From MPNO01 sp965205995 (lineage in GTDB: Bacteria; Pseudomonadota; Alphaproteobacteria; MPNO01), in assembly GCA_965205995.1 (NCBI GenBank), contig OZ242200.1, forward strand, positions 3,348,001 to 3,412,000: 64,000 nt of DNA, written 5' to 3'. This document shows positions 36,293 to 45,290 of the stretch, one piece after another. The translations under genes were made by a program, and so were the position numbers. The first letter of the stretch is position 1. Each line of letters starts with the position of its first letter. The notes beneath the pieces were generated by a model. It ran no database searches and was not told the origin of the DNA. It saw only the letters and a list, made by a program, of their open reading frames with translations.

Positions 36293-37081
36293 CTACCCCG
36301 CTTCGGAAATCAGCAGATAGCCGCGGTTCTCGACGGTATCGAAGGTCCGCATCGCCCGAATCAGGTCGGCGGATCTGACCCAGACCCAGGGCGCCCGGTT
36401 GGGGTTGACGTCCATGATCAGGAAGGAATCGGTGGCCTCGTCATAGGCCCCGAGCGGGGAGATGTGGCCGCCGCCGGTCTGGCCGAGCGCCTTGCGCGCA
36501 TAGTTGACCAGCACGTAGTCGTCCCTGGTGGCGAGGTTGCGGGCGATCTCCCGCCCGATCGCCTCGGCATCGGCATTCGGGTCCACCACCCGGACGGCCA
36601 CATCGAGTCCGTGAACCCGCAGGACCCGGGCGAGCTGGCGAAGCTGCAAGCCGAAGTCGCGCCTGAGCCTGCCCTCGATCTCGATCGGCTTGCCGAGGAC
36701 CTCGATCCTCTTCTTGGTCCGCTCGTTGAGGACGTTGCCCGCCGTGTACTTGCCGAAGAACGGGTTGAGACCCTTGGGCAGCCAGGCGCGCTCGTCCTCG
36801 GCGATGGATTGCCTGTCCTCGGGCAGGCCCTCGCGTCTGCCCAGCCGCAGCGCGTTCAGCACGATCGCCGAGGATGTCGGGCCGCAGAAGATCTTGTTGT
36901 CCTGGCTGACGTAATTGTTGCTGAGCGGGAAGAAATCCGTCTTGTGGGCGGAGCGGGCAAGCCGCGCGATGCTTTCCCCGGACTCCCACGCGACCAGAAC
37001 CCTGTCCTCCGCGCGGCTTCCCGCCGCGAGGACGACGAGGCCCAATAGCGGCAGCAGCAGCAAACCCGTGCCGCGCTTCAT
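36293..37081 (-). CDS. Phytochelatin synthase-family protein (bacterial, exported)
   Basis: A 262-residue papain-like peptidase. The catalytic Cys is in DNKIFCGPTSSA, His in GGGHISPLGAYD and Asp in LIMDVNPNRAPWVWV. Bacterial short forms have only this N-terminal domain and cleave glutathione or make short phytochelatins. The N-terminus MKRGTGLLLLPLLGLVVLAAGSRA is a signal peptide, so it acts in the periplasm. ATG 37081 has an excellent GGGAGG upstream. Placed 14 bp after a Rieske oxygenase. Confidence 0.88.
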   Translation of the reverse strand: MKRGTGLLLLPLLGLVVLAAGSRAEDRVLVAWESGESIARLARSAHKTDFFPLSNNYVSQDNKIFCGPTSSAIVLNALRLGRREGLPEDRQSIAEDERAWLPKGLNPFFGKYTAGNVLNERTKKRIEVLGKPIEIEGRLRRDFGLQLRQLARVLRVHGLDVAVRVVDPNADAEAIGREIARNLATRDDYVLVNYARKALGQTGGGHISPLGAYDEATDSFLIMDVNPNRAPWVWVRSADLIRAMRTFDTVENRGYLLISEAG

Positions 37082-37095
37082 ACCTCCCTCCCCCC

Positions 37096-38118
37096 TCAGC
37101 CCGCCTCGGCCGCGATCCGCCGGGCGAGCATGCGGCGGAAGGCAAGCCCCGGCCCGTCGACACCGATGTCGATCGAGGCCGCGCCCGGGCGGCGGTCGAT
37201 ATTCGCCTGCTGGGCGCCGAGGATCGAGATGTCCTCGCCGAACACGCGGCGGAAATCGACCCGGAAGCTCTCGTCCACCGCAGGGTCGTCGAGCGCGAAG
37301 CTCCGCGCATGGGCGTAGAAATAATGCGTGGTGGTTTCGGTCTCGGGCGTCATGGCGTTGAGGTTGAAGAACTCGACCTTGGCGCCCTGCGGCGCGTCGG
37401 CGGCGCCGGCGCCGGGCGGCGCGCAGCCGGCATGCACGGTGTTGTAGGCCGGAAGCGTCGAGACCGCGACCTGCCAGCGGTCGACATTGCCGTCGAACCC
37501 GCCCATCTCGGCATAGAGCGGCGGCGCCGGGGAATCGGCCACCACCCGCGACATGCTGACGAAATCCTCGCCGCGCGCGGTCTCGATCGGGAAGTCGGCG
37601 ACGTTGTCGGTGCCGATCGAGCCCGCATGCACATAGGCGACATGCGAGAGGTCGAGCAGATTGTCGTTGAGCAGCAAATAGCTCGCCTCGACGTGAAACG
37701 GCGCGCCGCCTTTGACCGGGCGCCAGTGCGGGTGGTCCATCCACCACCAGTCGGGGATGAGCGCCGGATCGGCAGCCCCGGAATCGCCCATCCAGATCCA
37801 CACCCAGCCATGGCGCTCGGCCAGGGGGAAGGCGCGAACCCGCGCGCCGGGCGGGATCGTCGTCTGGCCCGGCACCGCGACGCAGCGCCCTTCCGTATCG
37901 AAGCGGAGCCCGTGATAGCCGCATTGCAGGGTCTCGCCGACGAGGCGGCCCATCGAGAGCGGAAGTGCGCGGTGGCAGCAGCGGTCCGCGAGCGCGGCGG
38001 GCCGGCCTTCGGCGGTGCGGTAGAGGACCACCGGCTCCCCCAGGATGGTGCGCGCCAGCGGGGTTTCCGTGACCTCGTCGTCCCAGGCGGCGGCGTACCA
38101 GCAATTCCTCAGGAACAT
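37096..38118 (-). CDS. Rieske [2Fe-2S] aromatic oxygenase (vanillate O-demethylase oxygenase-like)
   Basis: A 340-residue oxygenase. The Rieske cluster ligands are in DRCCHRAL and LQCGYHGLRF. The mononuclear iron site shows in LNDNLLDLSHVAYVHAG, with the bridging Asp and two His. NCWYAAAWDDEV at the start is typical of vanillate demethylase-type and dicamba-type monooxygenases. The reductase is not adjacent. ATG 38118 follows the amidohydrolase stop by 2 bp, so both are likely co-translated. Confidence 0.9.
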   Translation of the reverse strand: MFLRNCWYAAAWDDEVTETPLARTILGEPVVLYRTAEGRPAALADRCCHRALPLSMGRLVGETLQCGYHGLRFDTEGRCVAVPGQTTIPPGARVRAFPLAERHGWVWIWMGDSGAADPALIPDWWWMDHPHWRPVKGGAPFHVEASYLLLNDNLLDLSHVAYVHAGSIGTDNVADFPIETARGEDFVSMSRVVADSPAPPLYAEMGGFDGNVDRWQVAVSTLPAYNTVHAGCAPPGAGAADAPQGAKVEFFNLNAMTPETETTTHYFYAHARSFALDDPAVDESFRVDFRRVFGEDISILGAQQANIDRRPGAASIDIGVDGPGLAFRRMLARRIAAEAG

Positions 38119-38120
38119 CC

Positions 38121-39071
38121 TCAGCCCCCCGCCAGCCGGGGGAACAGGACCCGCGCGTTGCCGTGTTCCATCATCGCCCGCGCCGCCTCGTCGAACCCCG
38201 CATAGGCGTCGGTGCCGGCGGTCTCGCCCTCGGCGACCGCATCGGGAATATAGGGGTAGTCGGTGCCGAACACTATCCGATCCGGCCCGGCGAGGCTTTG
38301 CAGCGCGGCCAGCACCGCAGCATCGCCCGAGAGCGCGGTGTCGTAATAGAGCCGCCCGAAATAGGCCCTGGCGCCGTCGGGGTAGTTCTCGCGGAACCGG
38401 GTGAGCCCGTCGAAGATCTCGATCCGGTGGGCGAGCGCCGGCAGCGCGCCGCCGGCATGGGACAGGATGAAGCGGATATCGGGCATGCGCGCCAGCACCC
38501 CGTTGAACAGCAGGCTCGCGGTGGCCCGCGCGGTCTCGCAGGGGTAGTCGACGATCGGCCGCGGCACGACGTAGTCGCGCTCGGCGCTCGCGGCCGGGTA
38601 GGTCGGGTGCAGCAGCACCACGGCCCGGCGCCGGTCGAGCTCGCGGTAGATCTCCTCGAAATCGGCATGGCCGGCCGGGCGGTCGTCGTTCCGGGTCAGA
38701 TGCATGAACCCGTCGAGCCCGATCCCGGCGGCGCGCTCGATCTCGGCCAGGCAATCGTCGACATCGGGGAACGGGAGCGCGGCGAGGGCGCCGAAGCGCG
38801 TTCCGTGGCGGGCGATCAGCTCGGCGAGATAGTCGTTGCAGCGCCGCGCGAGGTCGCGGCACGCCGCCCGGTCGCCGTAATAGAGCCCGGGGGCGGAGAA
38901 GGAGAGGACCGCGGTGGCGATCCCCAGCCGGTCCATCAGCGCGAGCGAGGTCTCGGGCGACCAGTCGGGGAACGGGCGGTACGCGGTCGACGGATAGCCG
39001 CCCGCGGTCTGCGCGTCGCGGAAGAATTGCGGCAGCACATGATGGTGAACGTCGATGCGGTCCTGTCTCAT
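38121..39071 (-). CDS. Amidohydrolase family protein (ACMSD-like decarboxylase)
   Basis: A 316-residue metal-dependent TIM-barrel protein of the amidohydrolase 2 group. It has IDVHHHVLPQFF at the start, LHPTYPAA, FILSHAGGALPALAHR and GTDYPYIPD, the usual metal ligands. Relatives decarboxylate aromatic or muconate semialdehyde acids. Together with the Rieske oxygenase it suggests oxidation followed by decarboxylation or hydrolysis of an aromatic acid. Start ATG 39071. Confidence 0.88.
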   Translation of the reverse strand: MRQDRIDVHHHVLPQFFRDAQTAGGYPSTAYRPFPDWSPETSLALMDRLGIATAVLSFSAPGLYYGDRAACRDLARRCNDYLAELIARHGTRFGALAALPFPDVDDCLAEIERAAGIGLDGFMHLTRNDDRPAGHADFEEIYRELDRRRAVVLLHPTYPAASAERDYVVPRPIVDYPCETARATASLLFNGVLARMPDIRFILSHAGGALPALAHRIEIFDGLTRFRENYPDGARAYFGRLYYDTALSGDAAVLAALQSLAGPDRIVFGTDYPYIPDAVAEGETAGTDAYAGFDEAARAMMEHGNARVLFPRLAGG

Positions 39072-39165
39072 GCCGGGTCCAAGGCGGTTGCGGGTATGGG
39101 GACTATAGCGCGGCGCGGGGCGGCGGCGGGAGGGGGCGGGAAAGGGGTTCCCCCGGGCGGATACT

Positions 39166-40026
39166 TCAGCAATCGCCGTCGTCGGAAAAATACGCCCCTA
39201 AAGTGAATTCAGCCTCCGGCGGTTCGAGCCTTTCCGATGCGCTTCCGGGGATGAATGTGAGTTCCCCGACCCGTATGTCGGTCCGTGTCGCGTAAAGATC
39301 GACCCTGACGAAGTCGAAGGCCGCGGACAGTTTCTCGGCGGCATGGAGCATGTCGTCCAGCATTGCCGGTTTCGGATGGTCTTCCTTCCGGTTCGGATAG
39401 AGAAGGGTTGCGGGAATTCGGTTCCACGCCGTATCGTACAGATTCCGGGTATGCCTTGTGAAACGATCCGAATCGACGTGAATGAATTTCGGGACGCCCC
39501 GAAAACAGAAGATCTTGTAATCGTCCGGAACGGATTTTCCATCCTCCGAAAAGAACTCCTCGACGATGATCTTGGGGACAAGATGGCGATAGTTCTGTTC
39601 CCGGGAACGCAAGTAATAGCGGATCGAAAACCATTTACCCAGCCGGTCCCGATCCAGGGGAACGGACGGATCGGTACAGATCACCGCCTGACCGCTCGAA
39701 TGCGTCGCTTTGACCACGCATGGAAAACGGTCGGGGACGTAATTCTCCAACTCTTCAACGCTCCGCAGGATTCGATAAGTATCGATTGTATATTCGCTGC
39801 CCAGGACCGAAGAAAAATATAGTTTCGCATACTCCTTGTCGGTAACGAACTGGACGAGCGGATCGTAACCCATACCGCTCGTCTTCAGGGCGAAGAGGTG
39901 GTCGTTGAAGCGGACCGGGCGCTTTTCCGGAAAACGCCCTAACCTCTTGTAGAAGCGATTCAGGCCATAGATCCGGTCGCCCCACAGGGTCTTGGGCAGA
40001 AGCCGCCGCGTCCAGGTCTCGTTCAT
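39166..40026 (-). CDS. ATP-grasp protein of TupA type (surface glycan synthesis)
   Basis: A 286-residue protein with the pattern of the ATPgrasp_TupA family. It has DPLVQFVTDKEYAKLYF, then a VVKATHSSGQAVI ATP-binding segment, and EEFFSEDGK, DYKIFCFRGVPKFIHVDSDR. Such enzymes join amino acids or amides to teichuronopeptide or other glycans. It overlaps the downstream end of the glycosyltransferase gene by four bases. Base composition is somewhat lower in GC than the surroundings, as often in glycan loci. Confidence 0.82.
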   Translation of the reverse strand: MNETWTRRLLPKTLWGDRIYGLNRFYKRLGRFPEKRPVRFNDHLFALKTSGMGYDPLVQFVTDKEYAKLYFSSVLGSEYTIDTYRILRSVEELENYVPDRFPCVVKATHSSGQAVICTDPSVPLDRDRLGKWFSIRYYLRSREQNYRHLVPKIIVEEFFSEDGKSVPDDYKIFCFRGVPKFIHVDSDRFTRHTRNLYDTAWNRIPATLLYPNRKEDHPKPAMLDDMLHAAEKLSAAFDFVRVDLYATRTDIRVGELTFIPGSASERLEPPEAEFTLGAYFSDDGDC

Positions 40027-41420
40027 GACGGATCAAGCCCCCGTTCCGCGACGGTGTCGCGGGCGTTCCGCCGGATCAGCTTTTCGAACAGGGACTCGTA
40101 GGCCGCGACCGCTCTTTCCGCCGAGAAGTCGTCGGCGCGGCGCCTGAGCGCGTCCGCCGGGACCGATTCTCCCGCCAGGGTCTCGACGATGGCCTGCGCC
40201 AGCGCCGGCGCGTCGCCGACCGGGGTCAGGCGGCCCCAACGGCCGCCTTCGAGAATCTCGGTCGGCCCGAAAGGCGCATCGGTGCTCACCACCGGGGTTC
40301 CGCATGCCATCGCCTCTATCAGGACGTTCGGCAACCCCTCGGAGCGCGAGGAGAGAACGAACAGCGCGGCCCGCCGCATGTAGCGGAACGGATTCTCGTC
40401 GAAGCCGAGAAATGCGATTTCTTCCGCCACCCCGAAACTGTCGGCAAACGCCATGAGTTCATGCCGGTTGGCCTCGGACAGATGGCCCAGGATGGCGAGG
40501 CGTGCCGGGATCCCGCGGCGGACATGGCCGAAAGCCTCGACCAGGGTGGGCCAGTCCTTTTGCCGCCCCCACCGGAGCACGGCCAGGATCACCGGCGGTT
40601 CGCCGCCTTCGAACCAGGTGTGGTCCACCGCCTCTTGGGCCAGGCGCCGGATATCCCCGAGCGGCTTGGGATTGTAGATCGGATGCACCAGGCGGGCATC
40701 GAGACCGAGCGTCTCGACCGCATCGGCGGCGACACCTTGCGATACCGCGACCACGGCGTCGGCCTCGGGCGTGAGCAGGCGGGCGAAGGCCTTTTGCCTC
40801 TGGCTGTAACTCACACCGATATTGCTGCGCAGCGAAACGACCACCGGCACGGTACGGCCCGTCAGTGCCGCGGCGAGGACGGATCCATCGTTGGCGAGGT
40901 GGAGCGCCGAAAACAGGAGCTGGGGTTCCGCTTCGCGGATATAGCGGGCCACGCCCAGAGCCGCCCGCACCCGCGAAAGCCTGTCTCCGATCCGCGGGAA
41001 TCGCCGCCGCAGGAACCACCAGGCCCTGACCGCCTCCAGCGGGCCGGTGGGCAGCATCCGCAGGTCGATGCCGCGCTCCCGGCAATATCCGGCGAATTCC
41101 CTGTCGGGCGTGCGGCTGCGATGGTAGTAGACGGCCATTCCGTCGGGCATTGTGGCCCGGTACTGCCCGCTGAGCCGCAATAGAACGAGGTCGACGCGGT
41201 ATCCCCGGTCGATCAGGGACGCGGCCAGCGTCAGCGTCGCCCTTTCCGCGCCCCCTCCCCCCAGGTCGGGCAGAACGATGCCGACGTGGGGGCGCGGAGA
41301 CGGCGGTCGCTCGTGCATCGATGCTGTCGAAGGCGCGGTTGCCGACGGGCGAGGAGGGTGGGCGTGCGATCGGTCGAACCGTGACCATCGCGACCCATTC
41401 GATATCGCCCGCCTTGTCAT
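40023..41420 (-). CDS. Glycosyltransferase family 4
   Basis: A GT-B fold glycosyltransferase. The Gly-rich start is VGIVLPDLGGGGAERATL, the C-terminal domain holds VILAVLRWGRQKDWPTLVEAF and the donor-binding SRSEGLPNVLIEAMACGTPVVSTD. ATG 41420 is chosen: it overlaps the upstream stop (ATGA) and has GAGAGGAAG before it. An ATG at 41318 is nearer the conserved domain but has no ribosome site. Transfers an activated sugar to a surface glycan. Confidence 0.9.
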   Translation of the reverse strand: MTRRAISNGSRWSRFDRSHAHPPRPSATAPSTASMHERPPSPRPHVGIVLPDLGGGGAERATLTLAASLIDRGYRVDLVLLRLSGQYRATMPDGMAVYYHRSRTPDREFAGYCRERGIDLRMLPTGPLEAVRAWWFLRRRFPRIGDRLSRVRAALGVARYIREAEPQLLFSALHLANDGSVLAAALTGRTVPVVVSLRSNIGVSYSQRQKAFARLLTPEADAVVAVSQGVAADAVETLGLDARLVHPIYNPKPLGDIRRLAQEAVDHTWFEGGEPPVILAVLRWGRQKDWPTLVEAFGHVRRGIPARLAILGHLSEANRHELMAFADSFGVAEEIAFLGFDENPFRYMRRAALFVLSSRSEGLPNVLIEAMACGTPVVSTDAPFGPTEILEGGRWGRLTPVGDAPALAQAIVETLAGESVPADALRRRADDFSAERAVAAYESLFEKLIRRNARDTVAERGLDPS

Positions 41421-42715
41421 CCTTGCTTCCTCTCTCCGTCGCGCACCGTAAGCGCGGCAACGACTTTGCCGTATCCGTCCATTGCGCTTTCCAGGTCGAA
41501 CCGGGCGGCGCTGGCGCGCAAGGCCGTCTTGTCCGTCGGCCGGGCGAGCGCCCGCAGCATGACCCGCGCCAGCGCCTCCGGGTCGCCCACCGGGGCAAGC
41601 AAATCGGGGTCCTCGAGGATTTCCGACGGGCCCGCCGGGCAGTCGGTCGAGACGGCGGGGCAACCGCAGGCGAGCGCCTCGACCAACGCGCCGGGAAAAC
41701 CCTCATGCCGTGAAGAAAGCACGAAAAGCGCGGCACGGGCCATGAAGGCATAGGGGTTCTCCACCCAACCCGGCAGCAACACCGAGTCCTCCAGGCCAAG
41801 CGCGCTCACCCGCTCTTCAAGGTCGTGTCGCATCGGGCCTTCGCCCAGGATAACCAGACGGCAGGGACGCTGGGACAGCACGCGGCGGAAGGCCTCGATC
41901 AGGGCCGGGAAGTCCTTTTGCGGCGCCAGGCGCCCGACGCCCAAAACCACAGGCGGCCCGCCATCCCGGAACCAAAGGTGGTCCGGCGCAGCCCCCGCCC
42001 GCCCGACTATCTCCGGCGCGACCGCCGGATTGTGAATGACGGCGATCCTGTTTTCCGGGATACCAACTACGGTCGACACGTTTTCCGCCACGCCCCGGGA
42101 AACCGCCACGACATGGGCGGCCGCCGGGAATACATGCCGGATCAGGTCGATATGCGCTGTCCGGCCGCTCTCCAGAGTGTCACGTACCACCGGAACAATC
42201 GCCGGACAATTGCGTGTAATGAACGACGCAAAGAATCCCGCCATGTCTGCTTGCCACAGATTGGAAAACACGACATCGGGCTTTCGTTCTTCCAGATACC
42301 GGCCAAGGCGCAATGCCCGTATGAAGTCTGCCCGCCTGACCCGTCTTGCGAGATCCCGAATCGGCCACCGCGGGCCCTTCACAAGGAGAAACAACAGAAT
42401 TGGCAGCCTGCTTAACGGCAACGTCCGGCTTGTCCATCTGGCGTGCTCGGGAACGCCGACGCTCCGGTAACGCTTCTTGTTCTTCCGCAACAGGTTCGCC
42501 GCCCGTCTCCGCATCCGACTCCACCGGCCGGGAGGCCGGGCGAGAACGAAAACCGATGCGCCATCCGGCATTTCGTCGGGGTAGTCGCTGATCGGAAAGA
42601 ACAGCACGAGGTCGACGCGATGCCCCCGCTCGCAGAGGCCGCTGACGACCCGGAGGATCGTCCTCTCGGCGCCACCTCCCCGCAAATCCCTGACAACCCA
42701 ACAAATATGCGCCAT
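41417..42715 (-). CDS. Glycosyltransferase family 4
   Basis: A 432-residue GT-B enzyme. It starts HICWVVRDLRGGGAERTIL; the C-terminal domain has VVLGVGRLAPQKDFPALIEAF and SRHEGFPGALVEALACGCPAVSTD. It shares the layout of the next gene and is likely its paralogue. The stop overlaps the following ATG by four bases. Cytoplasmic face of the membrane. Confidence 0.92.
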   Translation of the reverse strand: MAHICWVVRDLRGGGAERTILRVVSGLCERGHRVDLVLFFPISDYPDEMPDGASVFVLARPPGRWSRMRRRAANLLRKNKKRYRSVGVPEHARWTSRTLPLSRLPILLFLLVKGPRWPIRDLARRVRRADFIRALRLGRYLEERKPDVVFSNLWQADMAGFFASFITRNCPAIVPVVRDTLESGRTAHIDLIRHVFPAAAHVVAVSRGVAENVSTVVGIPENRIAVIHNPAVAPEIVGRAGAAPDHLWFRDGGPPVVLGVGRLAPQKDFPALIEAFRRVLSQRPCRLVILGEGPMRHDLEERVSALGLEDSVLLPGWVENPYAFMARAALFVLSSRHEGFPGALVEALACGCPAVSTDCPAGPSEILEDPDLLAPVGDPEALARVMLRALARPTDKTALRASAARFDLESAMDGYGKVVAALTVRDGERKQG

Positions 42716-42798
42716 TCCGTGACTCTATTGTGCGGGATCAAGGTCTTTGTGCGAGATAAGGCCGGGTGGGCAGCAACGACGTATCGGCGAAGGACTCG

Positions 42799-43272
42799 TC
42801 ATGATGGCCGATGATGGCGGGTGGGTGCTCGCGGATTTTCTCGGGCGTGACGTAGTGTTCGTGTTGGTGGGTCCCAAACCGCGAAGGCGAACATGCCGAT
42901 CAGGCGCCTGGAGGCCCGCTCGACGCCCCAGGCGGCGCAGGCCTCGAGCAGGATTTCGGTGTCCGAATGGCCGCGGAACCGGACGCCGCGCGCTTCGAGC
43001 TCGGCCCGCAGTTCGGCCGCGTTGTAGATCTCGCCGTTATAGGAGATCGCAAGGCGCCCCGAGGCGGAGACCATCGGCTGCGCGCCGGCCGGCGAGAGGT
43101 CGATGATCGAAAGCCGCCGGTGCCCGATGCCGACGCCGGCTTCGGCGTCGATCCACGCCCCGTCCGCGTCCGGCCCCCGATGCACCAGCGGCGCGGCCAT
43201 CTTGCGGGCGGTCTCCTCAAGCAACGCCGCCGAGCGCACGCCGCGCTCTACCACTCCCGCGATACCGCACAT
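42799..43272 (-). CDS. Truncated asparagine synthase (glutaminase domain only)
   Basis: MCGIAGVVERGV with the catalytic Cys2, then LVHRGPDADGAW, GHRRLSIIDLSPAGAQPM and ISYNGEIYNAAELR form the class II glutamine amidotransferase domain of AsnB. After FAVWD, at about residue 134, the sequence loses similarity and soon stops. The synthetase domain (some 400 residues) is missing. Such genes are common in exopolysaccharide clusters. Here it is a 3'-truncated copy and likely inactive as a synthetase. Confidence 0.8.
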   Translation of the reverse strand: MCGIAGVVERGVRSAALLEETARKMAAPLVHRGPDADGAWIDAEAGVGIGHRRLSIIDLSPAGAQPMVSASGRLAISYNGEIYNAAELRAELEARGVRFRGHSDTEILLEACAAWGVERASRRLIGMFAFAVWDPPTRTLRHARENPRAPTRHHRPS

Positions 43273-43343
43273 CGAATTTTTACCCTGGCGTGACTGGAAC
43301 TGCCTGCGGAGGCCCGCGGCGGCGAGCCGCGAGCAACCCTAAG

Positions 43344-43364
43344 TTGCGCCGCCCGGCGGCGCAA
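43344..43364 (-). terminator. Hairpin after dctM
   Basis: TTGCGCCGCC and GGCGGCGCAA around a single C form a strong stem, 10 bp downstream of the dctM stop on the minus strand. No T run follows, so it is a candidate only. Confidence 0.45.
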
Positions 43365-43373
43365 GCCCGCCGC

Positions 43374-44690
43374 CTACCCCGCCATCAGCCGGGGCAGCCA
43401 GGTGACCGCGGCGGGGACCGCCATCAGGAAGGCGAGGATGCCGATCTCGAGAAGCACGAAGGGCGCGACGGCGGCGTAGATCTGGCCCATCGTGGTGTCG
43501 GGCGGCGCCACGCCGCGCATCACGAAGAGCAGCATGCCGAAGGGCGGCGTGGTCTGGCCGATCTCGAGCGCCAGCAGCATCAGGACGCCGAACCAGATCA
43601 GGTCGATCCGGATCAGCTCGGCCAGCGGGATGAAGAAGGGCAGCGTGATCAGCATGATGCTCACCGGGTCCATGAAGCAGCCCATCAGCAGCATCAGCCC
43701 CATCATCGCGACCAGCAGCGAGAACGGCGTCGGGTCGACCTGCTGGATCAGCGAGAGCAGCCCGGCGGTGGCGCCGGAAAACGACAGGATCTGCGAGAAG
43801 GTCAGCGAGGCGGCGATGATGAAATAGATCATCACCGCGAGCTTCCCGGTCTCGACCATCGCGGTCCAGAGGCCCTTCCAGGTCAGCGAGCGGTAGCACA
43901 CCGCCGCGAGCACCGCCCCGATCGCCCCGAGCGAGGCGGATTCGGTCGGCGTCGCCACCCCCACCAGGATGCTGCCGACGACCACCGCGAACAGGCCGAG
44001 CAGCGGCACCACATAGATCAGCGACGGGCGGATGCGCTGCCACGCGCTCATCTCCGGCATGTCGTAGCGCGGCGCCAAAGACGGGTTGAGCCGGCAGCGG
44101 ATCACCACATAGGAGAAATGGACCGCCGCCATGATCAGCCCGGGGATCGCGCCGGCGATCAGGATCGCCGCGATCGAGATCCCCGACAGGCTGCCGAGCA
44201 GCACCGCCAGGCTCGACGGCGGGATCAGCATGGCGATCCCGCCGGTGCCGAGGATCGGCCCCATCGCCATCGAGTTGTGGTAGCCGCGGCGCCGCATCTC
44301 CGGCATCAGCGTGGTGCCGAGCAGCGCCGTGTTCGCCATGCTGGAGCCCGACAGCGTCGAGAACACGGTGCCGCCGGCGACCGCGACCAGCGAGAGCCTT
44401 CCCGGCACCCGGGCGATGAGCTGGTCGACCGCGTCGATGGCGCGGATCGCGACGCCGGTATGGAACAGGATCTCGCCCATCAGGATGAACATCGCCACGG
44501 GCGCGAGCGCGAACCGCACCAGCCCGTCGACCACGTTGCGCTCGAGCTGGATCAGCCCCGCCCCGCCGCCGAGGAAAATCAGCGCGCCGACGATATTGGC
44601 GGCGAAGAAGGCGATCGCGACGGGCACGCCGAGGAACATCGGCACCAGCACCATGCCGAGCAGGAAGACCAGCGCCCAGTACCATTCCAT
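43374..44690 (-). CDS. dctM: TRAP transporter large permease (DctM)
   Basis: A 438-residue inner-membrane protein with about twelve helices. Marks are MLIPPSSLAVLLGSL, GVATPTESASLGAIGAV and GCFMDPVSIMLITLPFFIPL, conserved in DctM proteins. It imports a carboxylic acid with sodium, together with DctQ and DctP. It starts 3 bp after dctQ. Substrate not predictable from the permease. Confidence 0.95.
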   Translation of the reverse strand: MEWYWALVFLLGMVLVPMFLGVPVAIAFFAANIVGALIFLGGGAGLIQLERNVVDGLVRFALAPVAMFILMGEILFHTGVAIRAIDAVDQLIARVPGRLSLVAVAGGTVFSTLSGSSMANTALLGTTLMPEMRRRGYHNSMAMGPILGTGGIAMLIPPSSLAVLLGSLSGISIAAILIAGAIPGLIMAAVHFSYVVIRCRLNPSLAPRYDMPEMSAWQRIRPSLIYVVPLLGLFAVVVGSILVGVATPTESASLGAIGAVLAAVCYRSLTWKGLWTAMVETGKLAVMIYFIIAASLTFSQILSFSGATAGLLSLIQQVDPTPFSLLVAMMGLMLLMGCFMDPVSIMLITLPFFIPLAELIRIDLIWFGVLMLLALEIGQTTPPFGMLLFVMRGVAPPDTTMGQIYAAVAPFVLLEIGILAFLMAVPAAVTWLPRLMAG

Positions 44691-44693
44691 CGC

Positions 44694-45218
44694 TCAGAAC
44701 GCCTCGGGCCGGCCGCCGCGCGGGGCCTGGTCGCCGGCGTCCCGGCCGAGCGAGCGGACGAGCTGGCGCACCGCCTCGACCAGGAACAGCGCCATCCCGC
44801 CCGGCACCACCGCCATCGGCATCCATTCCTTGATGTCGAAGGATTTGTAGAGCGTCGAGTCCTCGACCCAGGCGAGATGGGTGGTGACCACGCCGTAATA
44901 GAGGATGACCGCGGCGACGGCGACGGTGACGAGATTGATGACGATGCGGAAATAGCGGCGGATGCCGGGCGCGAGGACGCCGAGCACGAGGTCGACGGTG
45001 ACGTGGCGCCCGAGGCTGAGAATATAGGCGGCGCCGACCATGGTCAGCGTCAAGAGCCCGTACTCGACGGCTTCCAGCATCCAGTAGAAGCCGGAGAGCC
45101 CGAAATTGCGCGCGAACACCTCGGCGGCGACGCCGACCGCCAGCAGCGCCACGATCACCCCAGGCACCACCCCGGTGAGCGCGAGCAGCCGGTCGAACAA
45201 ACCGCCGGGTTTCCACAT
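44694..45218 (-). CDS. dctQ: TRAP transporter small permease (DctQ)
   Basis: A 174-residue membrane protein with four hydrophobic segments, the DctQ layout. FYWMLEAVEYGLLTLTMVGAAYILSLGR contains the conserved Glu and helix pattern; VTVDLVLGVL follows. Between dctP and dctM as usual. Confidence 0.88.
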   Translation of the reverse strand: MWKPGGLFDRLLALTGVVPGVIVALLAVGVAAEVFARNFGLSGFYWMLEAVEYGLLTLTMVGAAYILSLGRHVTVDLVLGVLAPGIRRYFRIVINLVTVAVAAVILYYGVVTTHLAWVEDSTLYKSFDIKEWMPMAVVPGGMALFLVEAVRQLVRSLGRDAGDQAPRGGRPEAF

Positions 45219-45290
45219 CCGACCGCCCCTACGGGGTTCGCGGCGGCATGCGCTCCCGCCTGCGCTTGTGCCGCCGCCCGCCCGGCGGGC

